Below, piece by piece: positions 8,425 to 16,730 of a stretch of 64,000 nt of DNA (positions are counted from its first letter, which is position 1; the number at the start of each line of letters is the position of its first letter). Source of the stretch: Luteolibacter sp. Y139. GTDB taxonomy: Bacteria > Verrucomicrobiota > Verrucomicrobiia > Verrucomicrobiales > Akkermansiaceae. A program made the position numbers and the translations under genes. The stretch is from assembly GCF_038066715.1 (NCBI RefSeq), contig NZ_JBBUKT010000001.1, positions 1-64,000 on the forward strand. Reading direction: 5' to 3'. The notes beneath the pieces are model-generated. The model was given only the letters and a program-made list of their open reading frames with translations. It made no database searches and was not told where the DNA came from.

Positions 8425-8810
8425 ACCCGCGCGATCCCCATCACGAAATCGGCGACCTGCTCCGCTCGCAGAAGCCCGATCCGCAGCCATCGCCCGGTAT
8501 GGAGATGCGCATCCTCCGCGCCCTCCCCTCCCGCGAAAAAAACGCCCGCCGCATCTGGCCCTGGTTCCTGCTCCCTCCCGCCGTCGCAATGGTGATCGTC
8601 GTGATCTTCTCACCAAAGCCCGCTTCACAAGCCGTCGTCTCCCAGCATCCCAAACCCATAGCGGAGCAACCCATCCAACCCACCCCCGTGGAAGAACTCA
8701 CGCTTACGAACAATCCGCTCGAACAAGAAAAGCTCGCCCTTCAACGCGACGCCAGCCGAGCCGGGCGCTTCCTCATCGACTGCCTTCCATCACTCGGCGG
8801 CAACGAGTGA
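8421..8810 (+). CDS. Putative single-pass anti-sigma protein
   Basis: 129 residues; the ATG overlaps the sigma-factor stop codon (ATGA), which fixes the start, although the frame stays open for more than 380 bases upstream. Residues 1-42 are cytoplasmic in character, 45-63 (RIWPWFLLPPAVAMVIVVIF) form one transmembrane helix, and the rest is probably periplasmic, ending in RDASRAGRFLIDCLPSLG. No canonical zinc anti-sigma motif (HxxxCxxC) is present. The assignment rests on position and topology rather than on sequence. Confidence 0.7.
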   Translation: MNPRDPHHEIGDLLRSQKPDPQPSPGMEMRILRALPSREKNARRIWPWFLLPPAVAMVIVVIFSPKPASQAVVSQHPKPIAEQPIQPTPVEELTLTNNPLEQEKLALQRDASRAGRFLIDCLPSLGGNE

Positions 8811-8815
8811 ACCTC

Positions 8816-8900
8816 ACTGGGAGCGCGGAAGTGGAGCGCAGCGGAAGTGGTCCGGGTCATTTCCATCCCTCCGGACAATTCATTCCGCCCGAGCGGTCCC
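8816..8900 (+). repeat. Dispersed intergenic palindromic repeat, split copy
   Basis: The left part (ACTGGGAGCGCGGAA) and right part (TTCATTCCGCCCGAGCGGTCCC) match, nearly base for base, the contiguous element at 22174-22210, but here they are separated by 48 bp. The core GCGGAAT/ATTCCGC halves are complementary. Both copies lie just after a stop codon on the coding strand. Confidence 0.6.
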
Positions 8901-8999
8901 AAAAGACCGACTAAAATCTCTGCGCTCTCAAAACCTCCCCGGCGCATCCCAATCCACCCCCAAAGCCCTCTCCAGCACCAACGGTGCGAAACCCCTCAG

Positions 9000-9022
9000 C
9001 CCCGCCCATCGGGCGGGGTTTT
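9000..9022 (+). terminator. Intrinsic terminator of the sigma/anti-sigma operon
   Basis: An 8-bp perfect stem (CCCCGCCC/GGGCGGGG) with a three-base loop is followed by TTTT on the plus strand. It lies about 190 bp after the anti-sigma gene and before the next plus-strand gene, and probably closes the 6915-8810 operon. Confidence 0.75.
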
Positions 9023-9148
9023 CCGTGCACAGGCAAAGGCGGCCTGAAGGGTCGCGATACGTGCAACGCCTCCACCACCATCGAGCCCGCACCCAACCGG
9101 GCACAATGGATCTCGACACGTCGTCCGTCAGCCAATCAAAGTAACCCC

Positions 9149-10018
9149 ATGAACGCCGCCCCAACCTATCGTTGGGGCATTGGCTTCATCGCAATGCGCT
9201 GGCGGCACGTATTTTGGCTGCTGCCGCTGTTAGGCGCATTGCTAGGCTTGGGACAGCAGTATTGGAAACTCTACGGCCCGACCGCTACCGGGTTAGTCCA
9301 AGTATCGTCCTTCGGAATTTCTCCCATGAGGACCAGTCCTGCCGAAACCGCGAGGTTGCTCCAGTCCGACGAAGTTCTTTCCAAGACGGAGACTTCATTG
9401 GATCTCTCCGGACGTTGGTCAACTGATCCCAGCTCTGGTGTGGCGAGACTGCGAAGGATGATCCGCTGCGAAGTTATAGCCGGAACGTCGTTGATTGAAT
9501 TACGTGTTTCGGACACTACCCGGAGCGAAGCCATCGAGATTTGGAGCACGCTCGCAAGCTTGGCAAATCAGGACATCATCGATGCCCGGCAGGCGGCAGC
9601 AGACGCCAAGCGCGCGGCAGATGAAGCGGCGCTCGAAGCGCTGGAGCTCGACCTGGAAGAGAAGCGGCAAAAACTCGCATCAGCTCTCACGCAGAAAACT
9701 CCGGCCACCGACCGTCCTGGTGAAACGCCAACAGAATTAGAGCACCTCAGGGCCGATTTCGAAGCTGCGAAAAAGACCTACTACAAGGAATTAATCCGTC
9801 TTTTCCCTTCAGTCGCCGTGTGTGGAATTCCAGTCGATCCAATCACCATCCAAGAAGCCCCTCCGATCTTCTCCCTAAATCGTCGGAACAGTATTCGTCC
9901 TCTAGCCCATCATGCAGGCCTTGGCCTCAGCATCGGAGTAATCCTCACGCCCCTCCTCGCCTACCTCTTGGAACTGATCTTCCCCCGCCGTCAGCCAGAA
10001 GCTCACGCCGAAACCTGA
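9149..10018 (+). CDS. Wzz/GumC-like polysaccharide chain-length protein (putative)
   Basis: 289 residues from the chosen ATG (MNAAPTYRWGIGF); the longer frame upstream has no credible composition. Topology is that of polysaccharide co-polymerases: a helix near residues 20-42 (HVFWLLPLLGALLGLGQQYW), a periplasmic region that includes an alanine/glutamate-rich coiled coil (about 150-190), and a C-terminal helix near 258-282 followed by FPRRQPEAHAET. There is no Walker motif, so it is not a BY-kinase. The usual Pro-rich signature before the last helix is weak, and no other exopolysaccharide gene is nearby, so the family call is tentative. Codon use is less GC-biased than in neighbouring genes. 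Confidence 0.55.
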   Translation: MNAAPTYRWGIGFIAMRWRHVFWLLPLLGALLGLGQQYWKLYGPTATGLVQVSSFGISPMRTSPAETARLLQSDEVLSKTETSLDLSGRWSTDPSSGVARLRRMIRCEVIAGTSLIELRVSDTTRSEAIEIWSTLASLANQDIIDARQAAADAKRAADEAALEALELDLEEKRQKLASALTQKTPATDRPGETPTELEHLRADFEAAKKTYYKELIRLFPSVAVCGIPVDPITIQEAPPIFSLNRRNSIRPLAHHAGLGLSIGVILTPLLAYLLELIFPRRQPEAHAET

Positions 10019-10028
10019 CCACCGGCCA

Positions 10029-10616
10029 TCACTTCATCTTCGCCAGCGCGTTCAAATCCAACTTCCGCGCCAACGCCACCAGATCCTTCTCCTCCGCCAC
10101 CTCATTCGCGGTCAGCTCCACCAGGATCCGCTTGTCCACCACCAGCTGGAGCTTCTTCTCTCCCTCCATCACCGCGGTCTCACCCGAGATGCTATAGGTC
10201 TTCCGGTTCGCCAGCTTCATCAGTTCCTCATTCCCGATCAGCGGGATCAGCTGCTTCACCACCGGCGAATCCTTGATCACCTTCACCGTGATCTCCTTCT
10301 TGCCCGAGGCGTACATGCGCGTCATCGAAACCCCGCCGCCGAACGCCGACAGATCCTCCTGCTTCAGCGTCTCGCCTTTCCACGCGTCGATCGCGTCCGG
10401 CAATAGGTCCCCCACCTTCTTCGCCCCCTTCTCCTCCATCATCTTGAGCAGCACCCGGAGCTTCTCGATCACCGCCTCGTCATCGCCCTTGCGATAGTCA
10501 TCCATCACCTGCCGCAGGCCGTTCTCGAACAGGTCCGGCTTTTTCGGCTCTTCCTTGGCGGAAGCAACGGGCACGGACATCGCGGCAACGGCGAGAAGCG
10601 GAAGGAGGGTTTTCAT
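10029..10616 (-). CDS. Secreted protein of unknown function
   Basis: 195 residues from the ATG that begins a signal peptide (MKTLLPLLAVAAMSVPVASA). The mature protein is mixed alpha/beta: a helical N-terminal half (GLRQVMDDYRKGDDEAVIEK and following) and a beta-rich C-terminal half with the phrases ASGKKEITVKVIKDSPVV and KKLQLVVDKRILVELTANEV, ending DLNALAKMK. The pattern resembles small periplasmic proteins found in several phyla, but I cannot name a family. It converges with the Wzz-like gene (10-bp gap) and is divergent from the FG-GAP gene. Confidence 0.7.
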   Translation of the reverse strand: MKTLLPLLAVAAMSVPVASAKEEPKKPDLFENGLRQVMDDYRKGDDEAVIEKLRVLLKMMEEKGAKKVGDLLPDAIDAWKGETLKQEDLSAFGGGVSMTRMYASGKKEITVKVIKDSPVVKQLIPLIGNEELMKLANRKTYSISGETAVMEGEKKLQLVVDKRILVELTANEVAEEKDLVALARKLDLNALAKMK

Positions 10617-10696
10617 GGCATGGAGGAGTACGGAACAATCCCACCCGAGGTTACACGAAACGATCAAAAATCCCTCCCTCGCCCGTATCCCGTCAA

Positions 10697-11857
10697 ATGC
10701 CCCGGTCCCACGCTCTTCTGCTCCTGTCCTCCTGCGTCTCCCTCCACGCCCTGCCCGAGGCCCCACCCGCCGCCTTCCGTGCCCAGACGCTGGATGCCAA
10801 GCTCGGCATCGGCTACGGCCTTTCCATCGCCGACATCGATGGCGACGGCAAACAGGACATCGTCCTCGTGGATGCCAAGGAAACCGTCTGGTACCAGAAC
10901 CCCGACTGGACCAAGCACCAGATGACCGGCTCGCTGACCAAGCTCGACCACGTCTGCGTCGCCGCCTGCGACATTGACCACGACAAGAAAGCCGAAGTCG
11001 CCATCGGCGCGGAGTGGAATCCCGGCGATACCAAGAACAGCGGCGCCGTCTTCACCCTCACCGCCCCGGATGACCGCACCAAGGCATGGACCGCACACGA
11101 GCAACACCGCGAGCCAACCGTCCACCGCATGCACTGGGTCAAGGAATCACCCGACCACCACTTCCTCGCCGTCCTCCCTCTCCACGGCTGCAACAACGTG
11201 AACACCGAGGGCGATGGCATCCGCTTCCTCGGCTACCGGCCAAGCGCTGACAAGGAGTGGCCCACCTTCCTCATCAACGACCAATTCCATCTCGCCCACA
11301 ATTTCGATCCCGTCACTTGGCCGGGCGACACCGGCGACGCGCTGCTCGTCGCCTGCAAGGAAGGCGTGCACCTGTTAGAAAAATCTGACAACGCATGGAA
11401 GCCCACCCGCCTGACCGAAAAAGGCGCCGGTGAAGTCCGCCTCGGCAAGCTGCCAAGCGGCCAACGCATGATCGCCACCATCGAGCCGTTCCACGGCAAT
11501 ACCCTCGCCATCAACCCCGAGAACAAGGACGGCCTCTGGTCCGCGAAGCGCGTCGTCCTCGACGAATCCCTCGCCGAAGGCCACGCCCTCGCCGCCGCCG
11601 ATTTCCTCGGCCTCGGCTACGACCAGGTCATCGCCGGCTGGCGCAAGGCGAACGCCGAAAACAAGGTCGGCATCCGCCTCTACATCCCCACCTCCGATGA
11701 CGGCAGCACCTGGAAACAGCACGCCGTCATCGACGACAACACCATGGCCTGCGAAGACTTCAAGATCGCCGACCTGAATGCCGACGGAAAGCCGGACATC
11801 ATCGCAGCGGGCCGCGCGACCAAGAACCTCATCGTCTATTGGAATGAACGGAAGTAG
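10697..11857 (+). CDS. Secreted FG-GAP/VCBS repeat beta-propeller protein
   Basis: 386 residues with an N-terminal signal peptide (MPRSHALLLLSSCVSLHA). Calcium-binding FG-GAP/VCBS-type repeats are visible at about residues 43-55 (IADIDGDGKQDIVLVD), 91-104 (CDIDHDKKAEVAIGAE) and near the end (IADLNADGKPDIIAAG), consistent with a beta-propeller. Such proteins in Verrucomicrobia and Planctomycetes are periplasmic or extracellular and often bind carbohydrates or act as scaffolds; no catalytic residues are recognisable. The gene ends 15 bp from the convergent DUF3472 gene. Confidence 0.82.
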   Translation: MPRSHALLLLSSCVSLHALPEAPPAAFRAQTLDAKLGIGYGLSIADIDGDGKQDIVLVDAKETVWYQNPDWTKHQMTGSLTKLDHVCVAACDIDHDKKAEVAIGAEWNPGDTKNSGAVFTLTAPDDRTKAWTAHEQHREPTVHRMHWVKESPDHHFLAVLPLHGCNNVNTEGDGIRFLGYRPSADKEWPTFLINDQFHLAHNFDPVTWPGDTGDALLVACKEGVHLLEKSDNAWKPTRLTEKGAGEVRLGKLPSGQRMIATIEPFHGNTLAINPENKDGLWSAKRVVLDESLAEGHALAAADFLGLGYDQVIAGWRKANAENKVGIRLYIPTSDDGSTWKQHAVIDDNTMACEDFKIADLNADGKPDIIAAGRATKNLIVYWNERK

Positions 11858-11872
11858 CCCTCCGGCTTCCCT

Positions 11873-13162
11873 TCACTTCATCGGCATCTTCTCCAGCTCC
11901 GCATCCACCGGATGCTTCCCTTCGGGAGCTGAAATCTTCATCGCGTCGTAAGCCTTCGTCACCGCGGTCTCGTTCGTGTCCTCCACGAAACCGCCATTCG
12001 CCAGATAGAAGCGCTTCCCGATCGTGCCCGCACTGCGGTCAAGTCGCTCGGACTTGCCGTGCCCATCATGGGTAAACTTGGCCTCCGTCAGCGGCATCCA
12101 CTTACCCGACTTGGTGCGGATCCATCCGTTGCCAAATTCACAGACCCGGCGCTCGTCCCCATTGTCGCCACCGAAGTTCTCATTGAAGGAATAGAGCCCG
12201 TGCAAAAACTTGCCGTCCCTCGGCGCGCGGAATGAAGCGACCAGATGCCATTGCTTCTCCTTCGAGTCGCGATACCACCCGCTGTAGATCGTCTTGTCGC
12301 CTTCCGCCTGCGCACGCATCAGGAAGTGCACGGTATCGCCGAGCTTCCACGGATAGACCAGATGGCTGTGACCACCCGTGCCCTCGTTGCCGAAGTCACC
12401 CGCGTCCACGCCACCGCCCTTGGCCAGCAGCTTCACGCGATTGTCGTCATCGACCTTCTTGCGATCCACCGCTTCGCCACCCGAATCCCACACCGAGAAA
12501 ATGATCCGCCGCTCGGTCGGGCTATTCACCTGCATGCCGAAATAGCCACGGTGCCAACCGGTCGCCATGTAGTAGCTCCACAGCGGCTCCGTCTTCGGAG
12601 TCACCTCCAGATAGAACCACTCCACGTCATCCTTCGCCTCCTCCGGCACCGTGTAGCCGAGATGAATCGAGGCCGCATTGCGCCGCTCCACCATCGAGAA
12701 ATGCGCGCCTTCTGATGCAGCGCCATCCACCACCAGCGCCTTCAATCCCGGCAACTTGTTCCCCCTGCCCTCAAGCTCGAAGCGGTAGTAGCCCGGCGCA
12801 GGAACATCGAACTTCCCGAACGCCACCTGCTCGCCGTTCTCCTTGCCATCGAGCGGCCGCCCCTTCGCCGAACCCTCCTGCGGGGTAACGGTCAGCTTCA
12901 GCCGCGCCCCCGCCGGCAAACCACCGGCGAGCTTGAGCGAAAGGTCCAGCTCACCCTTGGCCGCGATGTGCCCATACCAGTGAAGCTTGGTCTTCTCCTC
13001 CCAGCTCGTGATGTCGCCATCCTTGCTGCGCTGGGCTCCCTTGTTCGGCTCCGGAGCCGTGTAAGCGGTGAATGCCGGCACCTCCACTACCGCCAGCGCC
13101 GGAACAGCCAACGCCGGAACAGCCAACGCCGCCAAAATCGAGCACGAAAGCCACTTTTTCAT
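11873..13162 (-). CDS. Secreted DUF5077/DUF3472 domain protein
   Basis: 429 residues. A signal peptide with an internal duplication (LAVPALAVPALAV) is followed by a DUF5077-like beta domain (about 30-150) and a DUF3472-like domain (about 160-370) recognisable from WSYYMATGWHRGYFGMQVN and RIIFSVWDSGG. DUF3472 proteins are extracytoplasmic and usually sit with carbohydrate-active or sulfatase genes. Here the only companion is the convergent FG-GAP protein. A role in polysaccharide handling is possible but not shown. A 15-bp direct duplication in the signal-peptide codons is described separately. Confidence 0.8.
   Translation of the reverse strand: MKKWLSCSILAALAVPALAVPALAVVEVPAFTAYTAPEPNKGAQRSKDGDITSWEEKTKLHWYGHIAAKGELDLSLKLAGGLPAGARLKLTVTPQEGSAKGRPLDGKENGEQVAFGKFDVPAPGYYRFELEGRGNKLPGLKALVVDGAASEGAHFSMVERRNAASIHLGYTVPEEAKDDVEWFYLEVTPKTEPLWSYYMATGWHRGYFGMQVNSPTERRIIFSVWDSGGEAVDRKKVDDDNRVKLLAKGGGVDAGDFGNEGTGGHSHLVYPWKLGDTVHFLMRAQAEGDKTIYSGWYRDSKEKQWHLVASFRAPRDGKFLHGLYSFNENFGGDNGDERRVCEFGNGWIRTKSGKWMPLTEAKFTHDGHGKSERLDRSAGTIGKRFYLANGGFVEDTNETAVTKAYDAMKISAPEGKHPVDAELEKMPMK
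13098..13127 (-). repeat. 15-bp tandem duplication inside a signal-peptide coding region
   Basis: Two exact copies of a 15-bp unit (GCCGGAACAGCCAAC on the plus strand) lie side by side in the signal-sequence codons of the DUF3472 protein. They lengthen the hydrophobic core by five residues (VPALA) without a frame change. Confidence 0.8.
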
Positions 13163-13220
13163 GCCGGAGATTTGCTTTCATGACGTTTTCGTCAATCAGA
13201 AAGCAGCCCGGCGTATCTCC

Positions 13221-13577
13221 TCAACCCTTCTTCAGCTGCTCCGTCAAATACGGCCCGCAGTCAGTCTCCTTCCCGTCCTCCAGCCGGATCCGGTAGGCCT
13301 TGCCGCTGGTGGAAGACTTCGTCGCCACCTTCTCGATGAACTCGGCGGCCGTCTTGATCTCCTTGTCGTTTGCCTCCCACTTCCCCTTCAGGAACTTCGC
13401 AGCCGAGGCGGCATCGTATTCCTTCCCATTGCGGATGAAGACCGCCTTCTTCAAGGAGGCGATGTGGGCGATCAGTGCCTCGATCTTCTTCGCTTCTTCC
13501 GCCGGTGCCGTCGCAGCGTTCACCGAGGGAACCAGGGCCAGGCACAGACAGGCAATAAAACGGCTTCTCGTCATCAT
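13221..13577 (-). CDS. DUF5329-like small periplasmic protein
   Basis: 118 residues from the first of two adjacent ATG codons, which gives a signal peptide (MMTRSRFIACLCLALVPSVNA). The mature part, with IEALIAHIASLKKAVFIRNG, YDAASAAKFLKGKW, AAEFIEKVATKSSTSGKAY and RLEDGKE, matches my memory of the DUF5329 family, whose function is unknown. The longer open frame that starts at 13781 runs antiparallel through the neighbouring membrane-protein gene and is not used. Confidence 0.75.
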   Translation of the reverse strand: MMTRSRFIACLCLALVPSVNAATAPAEEAKKIEALIAHIASLKKAVFIRNGKEYDAASAAKFLKGKWEANDKEIKTAAEFIEKVATKSSTSGKAYRIRLEDGKETDCGPYLTEQLKKG

Positions 13578-13621
13578 GACAGCCACCCTAGCTCGCCCTG
13601 CCAAGTCGCACAACCAAACGC

Positions 13622-13972
13622 TTATTCGATGACTTGGATCAACGAGCTTCCCGCTCTCGCCATCGCAGTAAACAGGAACCACCCGAGCCAAGCCGCCAGT
13701 AGCACACCGGTTCCCACCGTCCAGCGCTTGGAAAACCAATCCGGCTGGCGTCGCTCCAGCCAGATGGTGGCGAGCGCCCACACCAGCGGCAACAGGATGA
13801 GCAGGAATCCCCAGTTCCGGACGAACGACAACTTGAGCGGGAGCACGCTGAATGTCTCAGGATAGCCGCGCGCCTTGAGAATCGTCGCCGTCAACAAACT
13901 GCCGGCAATCACGATGCCCGACTGCAGTGCAGCCAGAACGGCCTGAACCCTGAATTCTCCCGCGAAGTTCAC
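13622..13972 (-). CDS. Small three-helix membrane protein, unknown function
   Basis: 116 residues from a GTG start. Hydrophobic segments lie near residues 10-32 (VLAALQSGIVIAGSLLTATIL), 52-72 (NWGFLLILLPLVWALATIWL) and 86-106 (TVGTGVLLAAWLGWFLFTAM), separated by short charged loops. No family recognised. It is upstream of, and could be co-transcribed with, the DUF5329-like gene (44-bp gap). Confidence 0.6.
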   Translation of the reverse strand: MNFAGEFRVQAVLAALQSGIVIAGSLLTATILKARGYPETFSVLPLKLSFVRNWGFLLILLPLVWALATIWLERRQPDWFSKRWTVGTGVLLAAWLGWFLFTAMARAGSSLIQVIE

Positions 13973-14097
13973 GAGTCATATTCTATATCGGGATGTGCCA
14001 CGGCATTCCACCCGAAAGGTTCGGCCTCCCGCTGGCGCTCCACACAGCGGCCATTTTTCAAATCGCAGTGCGACGCGTTTTCTCCCAGCATGCCATC

Positions 14098-15057
14098 GTG
14101 AAACCTCTCCCCGCCTTCGGCCTCGTGGCCGCAGCCATCGCCGCCACGGTCGCCATCGAAGAATCCCGGATGTCCGACCTCCGCCATCGCTTGGACGAGT
14201 TGTCCCAGGCCACGGCCACCCAAACCGGTTCCTCCCACAAGGAAGCTCCGGCCGCCCCTGTCGCCTCAGCCACCACTCCCACGGCACCGACGAAGGCGAG
14301 TGATCGCCCGGCAAAACCTGAACACCCTACCGGGGAGAAACCCGATGTGGACGAGGAAGCCCTTGGCAAGACCGTCCGCAAGATGTGGGAGAATCCCGCC
14401 GGCAAGGCGATGATGAACCAAGGCGTGAAAATGGCCGTCGCGATGATGTACGAAGACTTCATCGAGGGCCTCAATCTCAGCAAGGAAGAGAAGGACTACT
14501 TCAAGAACCTTCTCGGCAAGAGCATGGCCGACCAACAGGAGATCGGCATGAAGATGATGAACGCCTCGCCGGAAGAGCGCACCGCCCTCGCCAAGGAACT
14601 CGAGGAACGCAAGAAGGCCAACGATGAGGCCATCAAGGCCTTCCTCAACAACGAGGACGATGCCAAGCGCTTCGCCGACTATCAGAGCCGTCTGCCGGAA
14701 CACCAGCAACTCGAAGGCGTCCGCGCCACCTTCGCCGCGAAGAACGCCACCATGGATGCTGAAACGGAGGCCAAGTTGGTCGACGCCATGTATCAGGTCC
14801 GCACCAATTCAAAGGGCGCCGACTTCACCGGCCCCGACGCCTGGAGCAAGATGGCCGACGGCGGCTTGGTGAAAAACTTCGAGCAGAGCTGGGACACTCA
14901 GAACGAGGCCCTCATGAAGGAAGCCGACACCATCCTCGACGACACCCAGCTCGCCGCCTTCAAGGAATACCGTCAGCAGCTCAAGGACATGCAGCTCATG
15001 AGCATGAAGATGGCCGAGAAAATGATGTCCGGCCAAGGCGACAAGAAGGACGAGTAA
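14098..15057 (+). CDS. Membrane-anchored coiled-coil/helical protein of unknown function
   Basis: 319 residues from a GTG start that produces an N-terminal anchor (MKPLPAFGLVAAAIAATVAIEES); an ATG at 13993 in the same frame would place 35 unusual residues in front. Then come a short coiled-coil heptad stretch (MSDLRHRLDELSQA), an Ala/Pro/Thr-rich linker (about 50-90) and a helical, charged domain (95-319) containing GLNLSKEEKDYFKNLLGK and repeated methionine-rich helices, ending MKMAEKMMSGQGDKKDE. The layout suggests a periplasmic helical domain tethered to the inner membrane. No family recognised. Confidence 0.65.
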   Translation: MKPLPAFGLVAAAIAATVAIEESRMSDLRHRLDELSQATATQTGSSHKEAPAAPVASATTPTAPTKASDRPAKPEHPTGEKPDVDEEALGKTVRKMWENPAGKAMMNQGVKMAVAMMYEDFIEGLNLSKEEKDYFKNLLGKSMADQQEIGMKMMNASPEERTALAKELEERKKANDEAIKAFLNNEDDAKRFADYQSRLPEHQQLEGVRATFAAKNATMDAETEAKLVDAMYQVRTNSKGADFTGPDAWSKMADGGLVKNFEQSWDTQNEALMKEADTILDDTQLAAFKEYRQQLKDMQLMSMKMAEKMMSGQGDKKDE

Positions 15058-15356
15058 GGAAGCGGAACGCCTCTCCGCCTTCGTAGCGGAACGACTGCGT
15101 CGGTCCGGCTGAGGGCGGACCGCACCTGCAATCCCAGCTGCGATCCATATTGCCGCCCCCCTCCAACAGAAGGGCGCAGCCTTTCAACTACGCCCCGCCG
15201 ATCCCTAAAACGAAATGAGGCGACCGGGAGGATCCGCAGTCTTGGCCCCGGAGGCAGCGGCTCAACCCTCCCAGAAAGAGCCGTCGCACTGCACGGAGCC
15301 ACCGACTGCGGATCGTCGCGACCGCCTCGGGTTCGTGTTAGATTGAATTGTTGGAT
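15058..15356. other. 299-bp intergenic region with a hairpin
   Basis: Between two convergent genes. It contains one perfect inverted repeat, CGGTCCG at 15101-15107 with CGGACCG at 15116-15122, but no adjoining T tract. The rest shows no protein-like frame and no RNA gene I can recognise. Confidence 0.5.
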
Positions 15357-16730
15357 TTACCAGCCGCCGCCGAGAGCCTTGTAGAGGCCCACCGCGTTCA
15401 CCACGCGGGCCAGGCGGAGCTGGATGAGAGCACGTTGCGAGTCGAAGAGATCTTGCTGCGCTGTCAGAACTTCGAAGTAACTGTCGACGCCTTGTTTGTA
15501 ACGGGCATCGGCGAGGTCGAACCGCTTCTGTTGGGCGCTGACCAGACCCTCGAAGGCCTCGATCTGGCCATTCAGACCGGTGCGGGCGGCGAGACCGTCG
15601 GCCACTTCGCGGAAGGCATTCTGAATCGACTTCTCGTAGGTGGCCACCTGGATCTGCTTGCGCACCTCTGCAACGTCGAGCGTGGACTTGTTATAGCCCC
15701 CGTCGAAAATCGGCACGCTGAGTTGTGGCGCGAACGACCAGGCCGAACTGCCGTGTTGGAACAGGTCCCCCAGGCTCTCGCTCGCCGTGCCACGACTGCC
15801 CGTCAGGGTGATCCGCGGGAAGAAAGCGGCGCGGGCTGCACCGATGTTCGCATTCGCGGCGCGGAGCTGGTGCTCGGCCTCCCGAATGTCCGGCCGGCGG
15901 ATCAGCAGTTGGGACGAAACTCCGGCGCGAACGTCGGCAACCAGTCCGCCCTCCAGACCTCGGCCCTTGGGCAGATTCGAGGGAACCCCCGTGCCGATGA
16001 GAAACGCGATCGCATTGTTCGCCTCGGCCCGGCGCTGTTGGAAAGCCGCCAGATTCGCCTTCGCGGTCTGCACCTGCACGTCCACCGAGCGCAGGTCGAG
16101 CTCGGACACATCGCCCGCGTCGAACCGCATCTTGGTCAGATTGTAGGTTTCACTCACCGCGTCCAAGGTGCGCTGGGACAGCTCCATCTGCTCGACCGCC
16201 GAAAGCTCCGTGAAGTAGGCGCTGGCAATCTGTGACACGAGCGCGATCTGGGCGCCGACCCGCGCGGCATCGCTCGCGAAATAATTCTGCAGCGCCGCAT
16301 GGTTCAGGCTGCGCACCCGGCCGAACAGGTCGAGCTCGTAGGCCGTGACACCCACCGAGACCTCATAGGACTCGGAATTGACCGCCGAGCCGCTCTGGGA
16401 AAGCGTCCTCGGAGTGCGGCTCCGGGAGCCACCCGCCGCGACGTCCACCGTCGGGAAGAGCTGGCTCCGCGAGATCCCGTACTGGGCGCGGGCCTGCTCC
16501 ACATTCAGCGTGGCCACCCGCAGGTCGCGGTTGTTCTCCAGGCCGATCGAAATCAGGCGCTTGAGCCGCGCATCGGTGAAGAACTTTTGCCACGCGATGT
16601 CAGCGGACACACCTCCCCCGCTGTTGCCAGGGTAGTTTTCCGAAACGGGCGAGTTAATGGTTTCCAGCGCCGGCTCCATGTTGCACGAGGCGAGGAAAAC
16701 GGGCAGGGCGAGAAGTAGCGGCTTACGCAT
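15357..16730 (-). CDS. Outer-membrane efflux lipoprotein (OprM/NodT type, TolC fold)
   Basis: 457 residues. A lipoprotein signal (MRKPLLLALPVFLASC) gives a lipidated Cys16. Two homologous outer-membrane efflux repeats follow, the first with NRDLRVATLNVEQARAQYGI and a YELDLFGRVRSL motif, the second with DIREAEHQLRAANANIGAAR and IFDGGYNKSTLDVAEVRKQI, typical of the NodT subfamily. It forms the outer-membrane channel of the tripartite RND pump encoded immediately upstream, whose permease gene it overlaps by eight bases. Confidence 0.94.
   Translation of the reverse strand: MRKPLLLALPVFLASCNMEPALETINSPVSENYPGNSGGGVSADIAWQKFFTDARLKRLISIGLENNRDLRVATLNVEQARAQYGISRSQLFPTVDVAAGGSRSRTPRTLSQSGSAVNSESYEVSVGVTAYELDLFGRVRSLNHAALQNYFASDAARVGAQIALVSQIASAYFTELSAVEQMELSQRTLDAVSETYNLTKMRFDAGDVSELDLRSVDVQVQTAKANLAAFQQRRAEANNAIAFLIGTGVPSNLPKGRGLEGGLVADVRAGVSSQLLIRRPDIREAEHQLRAANANIGAARAAFFPRITLTGSRGTASESLGDLFQHGSSAWSFAPQLSVPIFDGGYNKSTLDVAEVRKQIQVATYEKSIQNAFREVADGLAARTGLNGQIEAFEGLVSAQQKRFDLADARYKQGVDSYFEVLTAQQDLFDSQRALIQLRLARVVNAVGLYKALGGGW

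Larger units (their letters stand above)
8811..9148. other. 338-bp intergenic region with repeat and terminator
   Basis: No open frame here has protein-like composition. The stretch holds a split copy of a dispersed intergenic repeat and a terminator hairpin (both listed separately), then about 120 bp of unremarkable sequence in front of the next gene where its promoter should lie. Confidence 0.6.

Noticed and set aside
8984-9148. N-terminal extension of the Wzz-like protein
   Set aside because: The 55 extra residues cross the terminator hairpin and lack hydrophobic or conserved features; the ATG at 9149 places the first membrane helix correctly.
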